Source of the DNA: Enterococcus sp. BWR-S5
GTDB taxonomy: Bacteria; Bacillota; Bacilli; Lactobacillales; Enterococcaceae
Reading direction: 5' to 3'
Length of the DNA: 58,051 bases
Assembly: GCF_016745255.1 (NCBI RefSeq)
Contig: NZ_JADOEQ010000021.1
Span: forward strand, 1-58,051
A program made the translations under genes and the position numbers. Below, piece after piece: positions 1 through 8,729 of the stretch (positions are counted from its first letter, which is position 1; the number at the start of each line of letters is the position of its first letter). The notes under the pieces were generated by a model that was given only the letters and a program-made list of their open reading frames with translations, was not told where the DNA came from and searched no databases.

Positions 1-123
1 CCAAAGCAAAGCGACTGGGAGAAGGGACGACTCCCTCAAAGCTTAGGTACCTGGCAGTCAAAAGAGAAAGCATTCCGGTCTGATCAAGGACCCACTGGAC
101 CGCTGAGAAGGAATGTCTTTCTT
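1..123 (+). repeat. Leading-region repeat, 3' end only (R1)
   Basis: This is the last quarter of the ~510-bp element that recurs ten times from 34.8 kb on. It is identical base for base to 57929-58051. If the molecule is circular, R1 and R11 are one copy that runs across the window ends. It includes the closing helix of the 3' domain (AAAG..AAAGCATTCC with GGAATG..CTTTCTTT). It is followed at once by a terminator hairpin, as most other copies are. Confidence 0.9.
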
Positions 124-133
124 GCTAAAAAGT

Positions 134-168
134 ATAAGAGCTGCCAACTTTATACTGGCAGCTCTTAT
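134..168. terminator. Bidirectional terminator after topoisomerase gene
   Basis: A 13-bp perfect stem (134-146 with 156-168) has a T-run on the plus side (from 174) and, read on the minus strand, a CTTTTT tract. It ends the leftward transfer operon just beyond the topoisomerase stop and separates it from repeat R1/R11. Confidence 0.75.
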
Positions 169-173
169 ATATG

Positions 174-2339
174 CTATTTTTTCTTTTCAACGAAACCAAG
201 TTCCCCGTCCTTTATCTCTAATTTAGCTGAAAAACTTCCTCCTGATTTTCTTTTAAAACCTTTGATTGTTTTTGTAATTCCATCTTCCAGCAGCTGCTTT
301 ATTGCAGATTTTGGTAAAGTCTTTTTACTCCATTTTTTTGGTAGAGAAAATTTACAACTCGGATCATTCTTGTAGCCATCACAACCATAGAAAGTTCCTT
401 TGTCCCTTACCTTTTCATTGCATATTGGGCAATCTCCTATAATAGAAGCGGCCGCCTGTTCCTCCTTTTCTTTTTCGAAAATGGAAAGAAGGTTTTTTAC
501 ATCTTCTGACTCAAAAGCTAAAGGAACATTCTTTACCAAATGGTTTAGAAATCCTTGTATATCCTTTAAGAATTGATCTTGCTGACGTTCCCCCTTACCT
601 ATATCTTTGAGAGCTTTTTCCCAGACTGCAGTCATGCTTGGCGTGGAAAGTAATCTTTCATGTTTAGCTACAGAACATAAAAGCTCTCCTTTGTTTGTGA
701 TTTCTACTTTGTTTTTGACTACTTCAATGTATTTCCTATCTTTTAGTGATTCAATAATGGCCGATCGTGTAGACTCTTCTCCTAAGCCAAGTGTTTCGTT
801 CAATATTTCTTTTTCTTCTTGATCTTCGGTATCTTTCCCAATATTTTCCATTTTAGCGAGCAAGCTACCTTCTGTGTATTTTTTAGGTGGTTTAGTTTCC
901 TTTTCTTGCTGGAGAATGTCAATATCAACCTTCTCACCTTCGATTAAATCTGGGAGAATTTCTTGATTTGCTTCTTTATCCTTAGATCCAAACAATCTTT
1001 TCCAACCGTCGTTTTTGGGCGTAATTCCAATCGCTCTAAACTCTGTAGAGTTTACCTGTGCGGTGATAGTTTTTTCATCATACTTATATTTGGGCAGGAA
1101 CATAGCAACTGTAGTTTTCAAAACCAGATCGTATATTTTTCTTTGTAACTCCGGCAATTTCTCCAGTTCCTCCGGCGAAGGAACCTTTTTTTGTGGAATA
1201 ATTGCATAGTGTTCCTTCACCTTTTCATTGTCTACATACCGTTTTTCTGGAGAAAGTTGCAGACTTTCTTCTTGAATACCCAGTAAGTTAAGGTATTTAC
1301 CTATGTTTTCCTTCAAGTAGTAGTGTTCTTTTTCAGTAATTTGTTTAATACTCGTTCTTGGATATGTGAGCAATTTATGAGTGTTGTATAATTCCTGTGC
1401 TGCTTCCAATGTTTCCTGGGGACTTACTTTGAATAACTTGTTGGCCTGCCCCTGTAACGCGTTAAGAGAGAAAAGAAGTGGACTTGACTCTTCCTTCTCT
1501 TTCATTTCTACCTTAGAAATAACTCCTGGGTTTTTACCAAGAGTAAAGTTCTTTTCTCCGGCAAATTTCTCTACTTCTTTACTGGAGTCAAATTTTTCAT
1601 TAGGAATCATCTTTGCAGAAAAACTCTCTTTTCCATTACTTACTGTTGCGGATAGTTGGAAATATGGCTGCGATTTGAAATTTTTAATTTCTTGATCGCG
1701 TTCATATACAAGAAAGAGTGTTGGCGTTTGAACCCGACCAACAGAAAAGCTCTCTTTTACCCCATGCTCTTGTAGAAGTAATGTGTATAGTCGGCTGGCA
1801 GTCATTCCCACAAGCCAATCTGACTGTTGCCTTGTTTGAGCTTCAACGTAATAGTTGTATGTCTCCTTTGAATCTCTCAAATTTTTGAATCCGGTGTAAA
1901 TCTCTTCTAAATCATTAGAATTCACCCATAAACGTTTTGTCACTTTTCTTTTATCTAAACCCATCAGATTAAAGCAGGACCATGCGACATTCTCACCTTC
2001 TCGGTCAATGTCGGTAGCAATAATGATTTCGTCGGCCTTTTTCAATATTTTCTCAGCATTTTTGAAAAGTTTTTCTTTATCTGGACTAACCTGGTAAACA
2101 AAGTTCTCAGGAATCAAAGGTAACTCCGAAAGATTCCAGTTTTTCCATTCTTCCTTGTACGTTTCTGGTTCAGCCAGACTTACTAAATGACCCAGTGCGT
2201 TCACTATGTAAACGTCTTTTCCTGAAAAAATAGGATCTTCAATTTTATAGTAACCACCTATTTTTTCCCGTTTTTGGAAACATTTTGCATAGTCATCAGC
2301 TTGATTTCTCTTCTCAGCAAAAATTACTGTAGTTGTCAT
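174..2339 (-). CDS. Type IA DNA topoisomerase (TopB/topo III-like)
   Basis: A cytoplasmic enzyme of 721 residues that passes one DNA strand through a transient break in another. The toprim domain is at the N-terminus with the acidic metal motif ATDIDREGE at residues 108-116. The catalytic tyrosine lies in LLTYPRT (Tyr326). A C-terminal zinc ribbon with CPIC and a later C..C pair lies near residue 650. Conjugative plasmids of Gram-positive bacteria often carry such a topoisomerase in or near the transfer operon, where it may handle DNA during transfer or resolve joined molecules. It is the last gene of the leftward operon, 6 bp after the previous stop, with RBS AAAGGA before the ATG. The family call is firm; its role in transfer is inferred. 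Confidence 0.93.
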   Translation of the reverse strand: MTTTVIFAEKRNQADDYAKCFQKREKIGGYYKIEDPIFSGKDVYIVNALGHLVSLAEPETYKEEWKNWNLSELPLIPENFVYQVSPDKEKLFKNAEKILKKADEIIIATDIDREGENVAWSCFNLMGLDKRKVTKRLWVNSNDLEEIYTGFKNLRDSKETYNYYVEAQTRQQSDWLVGMTASRLYTLLLQEHGVKESFSVGRVQTPTLFLVYERDQEIKNFKSQPYFQLSATVSNGKESFSAKMIPNEKFDSSKEVEKFAGEKNFTLGKNPGVISKVEMKEKEESSPLLFSLNALQGQANKLFKVSPQETLEAAQELYNTHKLLTYPRTSIKQITEKEHYYLKENIGKYLNLLGIQEESLQLSPEKRYVDNEKVKEHYAIIPQKKVPSPEELEKLPELQRKIYDLVLKTTVAMFLPKYKYDEKTITAQVNSTEFRAIGITPKNDGWKRLFGSKDKEANQEILPDLIEGEKVDIDILQQEKETKPPKKYTEGSLLAKMENIGKDTEDQEEKEILNETLGLGEESTRSAIIESLKDRKYIEVVKNKVEITNKGELLCSVAKHERLLSTPSMTAVWEKALKDIGKGERQQDQFLKDIQGFLNHLVKNVPLAFESEDVKNLLSIFEKEKEEQAAASIIGDCPICNEKVRDKGTFYGCDGYKNDPSCKFSLPKKWSKKTLPKSAIKQLLEDGITKTIKGFKRKSGGSFSAKLEIKDGELGFVEKKK

Positions 2340-2345
2340 TCTTAA

Positions 2346-3536
2346 TCATTCCTTTCGCAGATTATCCTTGTTTAAAAAAACTTTGTATTCGCTATATAAA
2401 TTGATAAGGTATACATACCAATCAACAATTTCAGAAGTTTTCTCATGAATGTTATCTTGGTTTATTAACCAATCCTTTTTGTTTTCAACTGTTTGAATCT
2501 GGTTGTAGAGTTTGGCCCACTCAGATCTGTACTCTTCGGCCATGGTACCTTCTCTCGAAATTGAATCAACTCTATCTTTTTCAGCCTGCAGCATTTCTTC
2601 CAATTGCTTTATGAAAAGTGATTGGCATGTTTTATCTGCTTCTTTTTTTGTGCTTGGCGATACTTCTGCTTGATCATCAACTACATGTGAAGAAAATGAA
2701 CAACATTGAAGAGCTGGATCACTTGAGAAATACTCCCCGTATTCTTCAATAATTTGATCAAATTCTTCTTTGCTGCAGATTCTAGGAACCGTCATTCCTT
2801 CTCCAACTCCTACAAAATACTCACAGATTTCATACCCATCTTTATATTCTTCATGAAGGTGAAACTCGAATTTTTTGGTTTCTTGGGAATAGCTTACTCG
2901 CAACAAACTAGATAAATCAGAGAAAGTCTCTCCTACTTCCACCTTCTGTTCATTTAGAGTTTCACCTTGAAAAATGGTACCAAAGCGAACATAGAAAGAG
3001 ATATCAGTTATGATCTCACCCGTTTTTTCTAGTTTAAAAGGGCGATCACATAATAAAACACGATCATATTCCAACTGATATTTCATGATTTCTCGCTTCT
3101 TTTCTTGTGCATATTTCCGAAGGCATATTGACATTTGACTAACTATTTTTTCCATTGCTTCGATTCCTAGTACGTTTTTTGTAGTCATGTCTACTTCATA
3201 ATTAGGTATTTGTGGTGCTACGAGTTTTATATCTATATCAAATGGAGAATCGTAGAACGCCGCCGTTAAACTAATTAAATTTTCAAGCATTTTAACGTAA
3301 ATAGGCTCACTACCTGTGGAAATTCTAAATTCTCCATTGTAATACCAGTCAACATCAAATGAATATTCGTGTAGATCTTCTGACCTGGTACTCAAATATA
3401 CAGTGTAGTGACGTGCTATCTCTCTTGTTTGGCACCGGTGACGGTGGCAGGTTTCATCTTGAACTTTTCCATAAGTAGAGAGTATCGCTTCTACTTCTGC
3501 AGCTTTTTGATCAAATACTTTAGCTATTTTTCTCAT
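2346..3536 (-). CDS. Hypothetical transfer-operon protein (396 aa)
   Basis: Not recognised. It is a soluble, acidic protein with no signal peptide or membrane segment. A small His/Cys cluster (CHRHRC) lies near residue 30, and a charged helical region fills the last 110 residues. The start is fixed by GGAGG nine bases upstream, and it overlaps the preceding stop as ATGA. Its position between two transfer genes and the translational coupling suggest a cytoplasmic role in transfer, but no function can be named. Confidence 0.75.
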   Translation of the reverse strand: MRKIAKVFDQKAAEVEAILSTYGKVQDETCHRHRCQTREIARHYTVYLSTRSEDLHEYSFDVDWYYNGEFRISTGSEPIYVKMLENLISLTAAFYDSPFDIDIKLVAPQIPNYEVDMTTKNVLGIEAMEKIVSQMSICLRKYAQEKKREIMKYQLEYDRVLLCDRPFKLEKTGEIITDISFYVRFGTIFQGETLNEQKVEVGETFSDLSSLLRVSYSQETKKFEFHLHEEYKDGYEICEYFVGVGEGMTVPRICSKEEFDQIIEEYGEYFSSDPALQCCSFSSHVVDDQAEVSPSTKKEADKTCQSLFIKQLEEMLQAEKDRVDSISREGTMAEEYRSEWAKLYNQIQTVENKKDWLINQDNIHEKTSEIVDWYVYLINLYSEYKVFLNKDNLRKE

Positions 3537-4600
3537 GATTCCCCCTCCAACAATGATCTAATTGAAAAGGCATGACTAAACATCGGCAGGGCAATCACTT
3601 CGTTCAAAGGGTATGGATTCTTTACGGTCCACTTAGATTCTTGATTCACTTTGTAGGCTCTTCCTCCACCACGTCCCTTTGTGTTAATGAAGAAAATGCT
3701 ATCATCCGGATTTAGGATATCCAAATCCAGCGTGATAAACATGTTTGATTCGTGAGAAGGTAATTCCTTTTCTCCTTGTATATCTCCGTGAATGTATGAA
3801 AACCTCATATCCTTCCTACCATGTCCTCCACCTCCAATGTCGGCTAATACAGGAGTATCTGCTGGTAAGTTTTGACTCTGTAACCACTCCGGTGAAAAGG
3901 CTTGGACCATAACCACCTTTGCAGCAACCATTTTAATTTTCTTCCCCTGAAATGGATAGTCCCACTCTTCCTGAATTCTAAACACGCCATATTTGTATTT
4001 CTTTTCGTTGTTGATCTCATCTCTGATTTTCTGAGATTCAGCAAGAACCTTCTTGTAATCACTACGATCGAAAAAGTTTAAAGGGTAATTTTTGTTAAAA
4101 GAATGCTGATCAAGCCGCCAATCATAAACGGGAAATTCTGAAACATATTTGAAGACTGCAGCGTTCATTTTTTTATCAAAAAAATCCTTATCGTCGAATT
4201 CCTCTTTGTAATGTAGACAAGAGTCAATTAAGATACTTGCTCCACCAAATACCTTGTTACCCCCTTTAATCGTTCCGTGAATGTATTGCTTGTTAGGAAC
4301 TAAGCAGTCAATTCCCATGTCAATTGCTAGTTTCTTATTCCTGAACAGGTCAGTAATTGTAACTTTACAGCTTCCATTTTTCAGTTCTTCCGGATCATTC
4401 CAAATATCCTTTACAAATATTTGAGGAATAAAATCTAAGAAGTAATGACCGGTCTTGCAAAAACGGCCGTCTCTTTGGGAGCGAAAAATCTTCCTGTTGA
4501 AGTAATCGATTGCTTTCAAGTTATTTTCTGAACTAACATTCTCAGGATTTGTTACGTACTGATATTCGTTGTCCTGATCGATTTTAATGTGTTCTATCAT
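3533..4600 (-). CDS. Hypothetical transfer-operon protein (355 aa)
   Basis: Not recognised. It is a soluble protein with a glycine-rich stretch (DIGGGGHG, near residue 255) and a second one (KGRGGGRAYKV, near residue 310). No membrane segment is visible. The start codon overlaps the stop of the 93-residue gene upstream (ATGA), and the stop overlaps the start of the 396-residue gene, so three genes are translationally coupled. Good RBS (AAGGAG). Probably a transfer accessory protein by position only. Confidence 0.75.
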   Translation of the reverse strand: MIEHIKIDQDNEYQYVTNPENVSSENNLKAIDYFNRKIFRSQRDGRFCKTGHYFLDFIPQIFVKDIWNDPEELKNGSCKVTITDLFRNKKLAIDMGIDCLVPNKQYIHGTIKGGNKVFGGASILIDSCLHYKEEFDDKDFFDKKMNAAVFKYVSEFPVYDWRLDQHSFNKNYPLNFFDRSDYKKVLAESQKIRDEINNEKKYKYGVFRIQEEWDYPFQGKKIKMVAAKVVMVQAFSPEWLQSQNLPADTPVLADIGGGGHGRKDMRFSYIHGDIQGEKELPSHESNMFITLDLDILNPDDSIFFINTKGRGGGRAYKVNQESKWTVKNPYPLNEVIALPMFSHAFSIRSLLEGES

Positions 4601-4878
4601 TTGTCTACTCCTTCGCCTGATCCTAAGCTATCTATGCTTTCCGGTTTTCTGATCAGTTTGCTCAAAATAAAACCGTAAGCAATAGAAAGTACGATCATGA
4701 TTACTGCAGTAACTATAATGTGGAATGACAACTGTTTATGTGCTACGAAAGATTTCCGGTATTGTTCAATGTACGCCATTAGTTTTGCTAAAAAAATGAA
4801 AATAGTGATTGGAAAAGCTACATTTGTAGCTATTGATAAGAAGATTCTTTTTTTTAGGTTTTGATTTTTTCTGTTCAT
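4597..4878 (-). CDS. Small two-helix membrane protein
   Basis: 93 residues with a basic N-terminus (MNRKNQNLKKR) and two hydrophobic stretches at about 12-33 and 52-73, giving a hairpin in the membrane with both ends probably inside. RBS AGAGGAG. It lies between the VirB8-like gene (4-bp gap) and a soluble unknown (4-bp overlap). It could be a small membrane subunit of the secretion channel; no family is recognised. Confidence 0.7.
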   Translation of the reverse strand: MNRKNQNLKKRIFLSIATNVAFPITIFIFLAKLMAYIEQYRKSFVAHKQLSFHIIVTAVIMIVLSIAYGFILSKLIRKPESIDSLGSGEGVDK

Positions 4879-4882
4879 TGGT

Positions 4883-5446
4883 TTACTCCTCTACTGGTTT
4901 ATTTACTAACACTTCGAAACTGTCTACTTTTTTATCATTATTTAAGTGGATTTTAGCGACCGTCAGTGATTTGTACTTCAATGTTTCAGTTTCTGTGTAT
5001 AGGGATACAAGCGAAATAAACTCAAAATCGTCTCCCAAAGATAGGAACGATTTACTCTCTTCCAGTTTATTTGATATTTTTGTGAAAAAGCCTTTCTGAT
5101 TGTCAGTGTCTGCGGCAAGTTCCGGTAGGTTTGGGGAATCATTCCCTTGAAGTGCAGCCAGAAGTTCTTTTGTTGTCATTGCTTCTAGCTTCTCGAACCT
5201 AGTGTAGTAACTTTCTTCATTGTAGTTGTAGTAAATTTCGAGAAAATCATTTAAAATGTTTGCTGTTTCAGGATCTAGCAGTGCCTGCTCTTTAGATACT
5301 GCAGCTGTGTATTTTTCCTCTAGTTTTGTGTAACTTTCTTGAGAAGCCGCGACTTTCTTCTTTTCCCCTTGATAGAAGAACAGCAATGTCACTGCTGCAA
5401 TTGCTGACGTTACTAATACTACAAATGGCATGTATTTTTTTATCAT
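4883..5446 (-). CDS. Membrane-anchored protein, possible VirB8-like channel subunit
   Basis: 187 residues with one N-terminal transmembrane helix (about 5-25), a short coiled linker and a mixed alpha/beta extracellular part. Size and topology fit the NTF2-like VirB8 subunits of Gram-positive type IV secretion systems, which sit outside the membrane and scaffold the channel. I chose the ATG at 5446 (MIKKYM) because GAAAGAGGGA lies seven bases upstream. A longer frame reaching 5527 would overlap the gene before. The VirB8 assignment rests on topology and gene order, not on a sequence motif. Confidence 0.6.
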   Translation of the reverse strand: MIKKYMPFVVLVTSAIAAVTLLFFYQGEKKKVAASQESYTKLEEKYTAAVSKEQALLDPETANILNDFLEIYYNYNEESYYTRFEKLEAMTTKELLAALQGNDSPNLPELAADTDNQKGFFTKISNKLEESKSFLSLGDDFEFISLVSLYTETETLKYKSLTVAKIHLNNDKKVDSFEVLVNKPVEE

Positions 5447-5466
5447 TGTGTTCCCTCTTTCGTTCA

Positions 5467-6549
5467 TCATTTTTTCCTTACAATACTCGTTATAGAAGAA
5501 CTCCAATTTCGCACGTAGATCGCGCATATGCGCCCTTGGCCTGCGTTCTGTTCATAGGTCACAATCATTTTTTTACCCACGTCTACCGACTTTATAATGC
5601 CTGTATGCCCATAAATAGAGTTTGCCAATTCTCCTTGGGACCAATTGATAACATCACCGGCTCTGAGATCAGTAAATTTCGGATTGAAAATTACTTGCCA
5701 ACCGTATTTGGCCCAGTCGTAATCTATACCTATGTTTGCAGCACTCATAAATCCTGACCCCATTAGTTGCGGTCCGCCTAATTTGTCTACGTAAAAGGCT
5801 GTTAGGCCGTAACATTCACCGTTGTTGACATGTTGTCCCATCACTGTGTCTAAAACAGCTGTAGAAGCTGAACTGGTCCCAGAAGAGCCTGTGTTGACAG
5901 GAGCTAAATATTCTTTTACTAAATCAACGTAGTAGAAATTTCCTCCGTTTAAATACAGGTAATTTCCGTTACCATTCGCAATTGGGTTCGGGTAATCATA
6001 TTTTGTTCCGCTGGTATTTCCTAAACTTGGAGCAACAACATCACGAGAAAAGCTTTCAGCAATTTTGAGTGTATGTTTTTTTCCGTTCTTTTCAACGTAA
6101 TTAAGGTACCCACCACCGAAGTTGTAGCTGGCAAGTGCGGAGTCTTCATCACAGCCCTTATCTCTTGCTGCGCGAAGGAGTGAAGCGTAATATTTAACAC
6201 CTTGTTTTATACTTTCCGCTGGGCTTAGACTGTTTACAGGAAGACCTAAGCTCTCACTTGACTGCATAACATCATTGCCCCGGCCTTTTGACTCTACCAT
6301 CATGATTGCCAGCAATGTGTTTACCTTATCTGGAATATCATTTGCTTTTGCTTCTTTTTCAATAGCAGATTTCCATTGCAGAACATCTGGAGAGACAATA
6401 GCTTCTCCGGTTCCTGTTTCGTCATTTTTAAATGAGCTTGTGTCTGAAAATAGAAAAAATATTCCTAAAATAAGGACTGTAACAGCTGTTACAATCCTTA
6501 TAATAGTTTTTCTGTTTTTTATCAGTGTCATTGTCAAATATGGGTCCAT
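5467..6549 (-). CDS. Lysozyme-CHAP cell-wall hydrolase of transfer system (CwlT/VirB1-like)
   Basis: A 360-residue protein anchored by an N-terminal membrane helix (about 17-35). A lysozyme/transglycosylase-like domain follows (about 60-180, with the catalytic-type glutamate in MMVESKG and a Gly-rich ASYNFGGGYLNYV segment). A CHAP amidase/peptidase domain comes last (cysteine in NNGECYGL, histidine in YGHTGII). This matches CwlT of ICEBs1 and Orf14 of Tn916, which open the peptidoglycan locally so that the secretion channel can pass. RBS GGAAGGTGAT. It sits between the VirB6-like and VirB8-like genes, as in related FATA systems. Confidence 0.9.
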   Translation of the reverse strand: MDPYLTMTLIKNRKTIIRIVTAVTVLILGIFFLFSDTSSFKNDETGTGEAIVSPDVLQWKSAIEKEAKANDIPDKVNTLLAIMMVESKGRGNDVMQSSESLGLPVNSLSPAESIKQGVKYYASLLRAARDKGCDEDSALASYNFGGGYLNYVEKNGKKHTLKIAESFSRDVVAPSLGNTSGTKYDYPNPIANGNGNYLYLNGGNFYYVDLVKEYLAPVNTGSSGTSSASTAVLDTVMGQHVNNGECYGLTAFYVDKLGGPQLMGSGFMSAANIGIDYDWAKYGWQVIFNPKFTDLRAGDVINWSQGELANSIYGHTGIIKSVDVGKKMIVTYEQNAGQGRICAIYVRNWSSSITSIVRKK

Positions 6550-6564
6550 TTTATCACCTTCCTG

Positions 6565-7455
6565 TTACCTTATAAGCATAAGGGAACCAGTTGAAACTGC
6601 TTGTCTCACAATTCCCCCACCACCAGTGTTGTAGGCGAATTCCTTCATAACAGCAGGCGTTCTTATTGTAGAAATGAGTATTCCCATACCAATGATTCCG
6701 TGTCCTTCTAAAAGAAACTGAATACCAGCATATATTCCTATAAGCTGCAGCGACTGTCCGCCAATAACTGAGATCAGTTGTCTCCACCAGGTACTATACA
6801 TATCCAAATCTCTTGAGAAAACTGTTATTGCAATTGGTGGAATGTACATGTATAAGAAAAATACGTCCCCGGTTCTAGTAATCAGTTGGAATAGGAGAAC
6901 AACAAAGACTACGGCCATAATAACTGCAAAGAATGCAGTGATCAGCACCGAGTTTTCTCCAATTGAAAAAAGTGAACTGATTCTTTTTAAAAATGCTGTA
7001 CTATCATCATTAGAGAGTTTTAAGTTATCTGCTATTGATTGTGAATCCAATCCAAATGCCTGGATCACTTTAATGAATCCAGAGTTTAGCTCTAATGCAA
7101 CAAACAGAAAAAACGGCATAGCTAAAATTCTGTATCCATAAGAAAGAAATTTCCCTAGTATCTTGGTGATTGGCTCCCCTTCCCCTCCGGTAGCGATATC
7201 CAATACATTCGAAAATAGATAATAGCTGGCAACAGCTGTTGCCAGTATTCCGCAAGAGTAATTAATCAGTAGAAATAGCTCTTGAGTGAATTTCACCTCA
7301 GCAAAGGTGTCTGTGAGCTTCATAACGTTTATAAGCTGCCCTAGACACCAGTTAAGAGCTTCTACAGCTAATTGCATTAAGAAGGCCATTAGCGTATCAA
7401 TTGGGTTTGTAACGTAGTTAAAAAAATCACCTATGCTTGATAACCAATCCAACAT
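6565..7455 (-). CDS. VirB6-like polytopic membrane channel protein
   Basis: 296 residues with about five to six hydrophobic segments and a charged central loop. It resembles TrbL/VirB6-type inner-membrane channel subunits in size and pattern. The ATG at 7455 has AAGGGAAG five bases upstream and lies just inside the stop of the gene before (TGATAATG), so translation is coupled. A GTG two codons earlier is less well placed. The function is inferred from topology and from its place after the coupling protein and before the wall hydrolase. Confidence 0.72.
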   Translation of the reverse strand: MLDWLSSIGDFFNYVTNPIDTLMAFLMQLAVEALNWCLGQLINVMKLTDTFAEVKFTQELFLLINYSCGILATAVASYYLFSNVLDIATGGEGEPITKILGKFLSYGYRILAMPFFLFVALELNSGFIKVIQAFGLDSQSIADNLKLSNDDSTAFLKRISSLFSIGENSVLITAFFAVIMAVVFVVLLFQLITRTGDVFFLYMYIPPIAITVFSRDLDMYSTWWRQLISVIGGQSLQLIGIYAGIQFLLEGHGIIGMGILISTIRTPAVMKEFAYNTGGGGIVRQAVSTGSLMLIR

Positions 7456-7457
7456 TA

Positions 7458-8705
7458 TCACTTCCCTTCTTTTATTACTTTTTCTAATTCTTCATTTTTT
7501 TTGATCAGTTCCTTTATAATCTTTACGTTTTCGTCAAGTTCTTTTCCGATTTCCTCGTTTGAATCCGTCAAGGATTTATTCTCCTCTTCCAAACTACTGT
7601 TTGTTGTTTCATGTTTTTCGATTTTATCCTGGAGATCCTTGTTATCCTTTTTCAAAAAAGAGACGTTACTGGGATAAGTGGCTTTATCATAAATAAAGAA
7701 AATGTTCCCCAGAACTGAAATCGTTAATAATGAGAGAATTGACAGGTTAATCAGTCTTTCTTTTTTACTCTTTTGCTTTTTCCCAAGCTTCTCCAGATTT
7801 TTTTCTCTCAGCTGCAGCTCTTGCTCCTTTTTTAAAAGGCTGCTTTCATGCAACTTTACAGTTTTAAGCTTTTGATCTACTCTTAATCGTTGAGATTCAA
7901 TCTGCTCCGCTTTCTCATTTAAGCTAATTCCTTCTGGCTCTTTTAACCTAAATTTTCTAGTTGATTTTGACACCTTAGCATTTGAAGACTCCTCAGTTTG
8001 CCGGTGCAGTGATTGTTCTTGTTCCTGCAAGCTTTTTTCTTTGGAGTTACTTAGTTCCTTGTCTGGAAAATCAGTGCTTTCTTCTGATTCTAAGAGTTCT
8101 GGGCTAATTTCTTTTTGAAATAGTATTTTGTAGAGTTCTTGAAAGTTCTTCGCCGTAGATATATCTAAAAGCACAGCACTTTCAGTTGGGATCTTTCCTC
8201 TTCCAGTGAGTTCTTTAAAATCGTAATTACCATATAAATAAGCGACTAAAGTTTTTACATGATCAAATAGACTGTTGTAGTTGTAGCCAGTAATCGGAAG
8301 ACCTTCAACACCTTTGTAGAGAAAATAAACTTTGTTGTTTTCAGAAAGAAAGAAGTTTTCAGGAATTGGTAAAACAAAAAATCCTTTCTCGATTTGATCA
8401 TAAGTAATTTTTATTACTTGCTCTACAATGCTATCCAGAGATTCTTGATATTGCTTTCTTTTCTTGTTCTTTTTGAACGTTGTAAGAAGAGAAAGCTCCT
8501 CCGGTTTCTGATAGGTTAAAACAACCCAGTCTGGATTTTCCTTGTTTACACTTACTAACCGGCATTCATAGTCTTCCTGTTCTGAAATCAAGTTTTCGAA
8601 CAATTCTTCCCTTTTTACATTCTTTTTTTCAATCGAGTAAATGAATTTTTCGTCTTGATCATTTTCTTCAAGAATTCCGTCAGCAAAAACGATCATTCCT
8701 CCCAT
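7458..8705 (-). CDS. EssB/YukC-like pseudokinase membrane protein
   Basis: 415 residues. The N-terminal half (about 1-200) reads like the pseudokinase domain of EssB/YukC, a core part of type VII secretion. In particular FVLPIPENFFLSENNKV, then LYKGVEGLP, then FDHVKTLVAYLYGNYDFKEL follows the EssB order FVLAPDELFF, RGLQ, YKALV..F..SFDAL. A charged linker and coiled coil (about 205-315), one transmembrane helix (about 322-342) and an outside coiled coil complete it, the same topology as EssB. It lies between the coupling protein and the VirB6-like gene, so it probably serves the conjugation channel. RBS GGAG; 24 bp after the coupling-protein gene. The match is by eye. Confidence 0.6.
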   Translation of the reverse strand: MGGMIVFADGILEENDQDEKFIYSIEKKNVKREELFENLISEQEDYECRLVSVNKENPDWVVLTYQKPEELSLLTTFKKNKKRKQYQESLDSIVEQVIKITYDQIEKGFFVLPIPENFFLSENNKVYFLYKGVEGLPITGYNYNSLFDHVKTLVAYLYGNYDFKELTGRGKIPTESAVLLDISTAKNFQELYKILFQKEISPELLESEESTDFPDKELSNSKEKSLQEQEQSLHRQTEESSNAKVSKSTRKFRLKEPEGISLNEKAEQIESQRLRVDQKLKTVKLHESSLLKKEQELQLREKNLEKLGKKQKSKKERLINLSILSLLTISVLGNIFFIYDKATYPSNVSFLKKDNKDLQDKIEKHETTNSSLEEENKSLTDSNEEIGKELDENVKIIKELIKKNEELEKVIKEGK

Positions 8706-8729
8706 TTAAATCACTCCTTTCCTTTCAAT

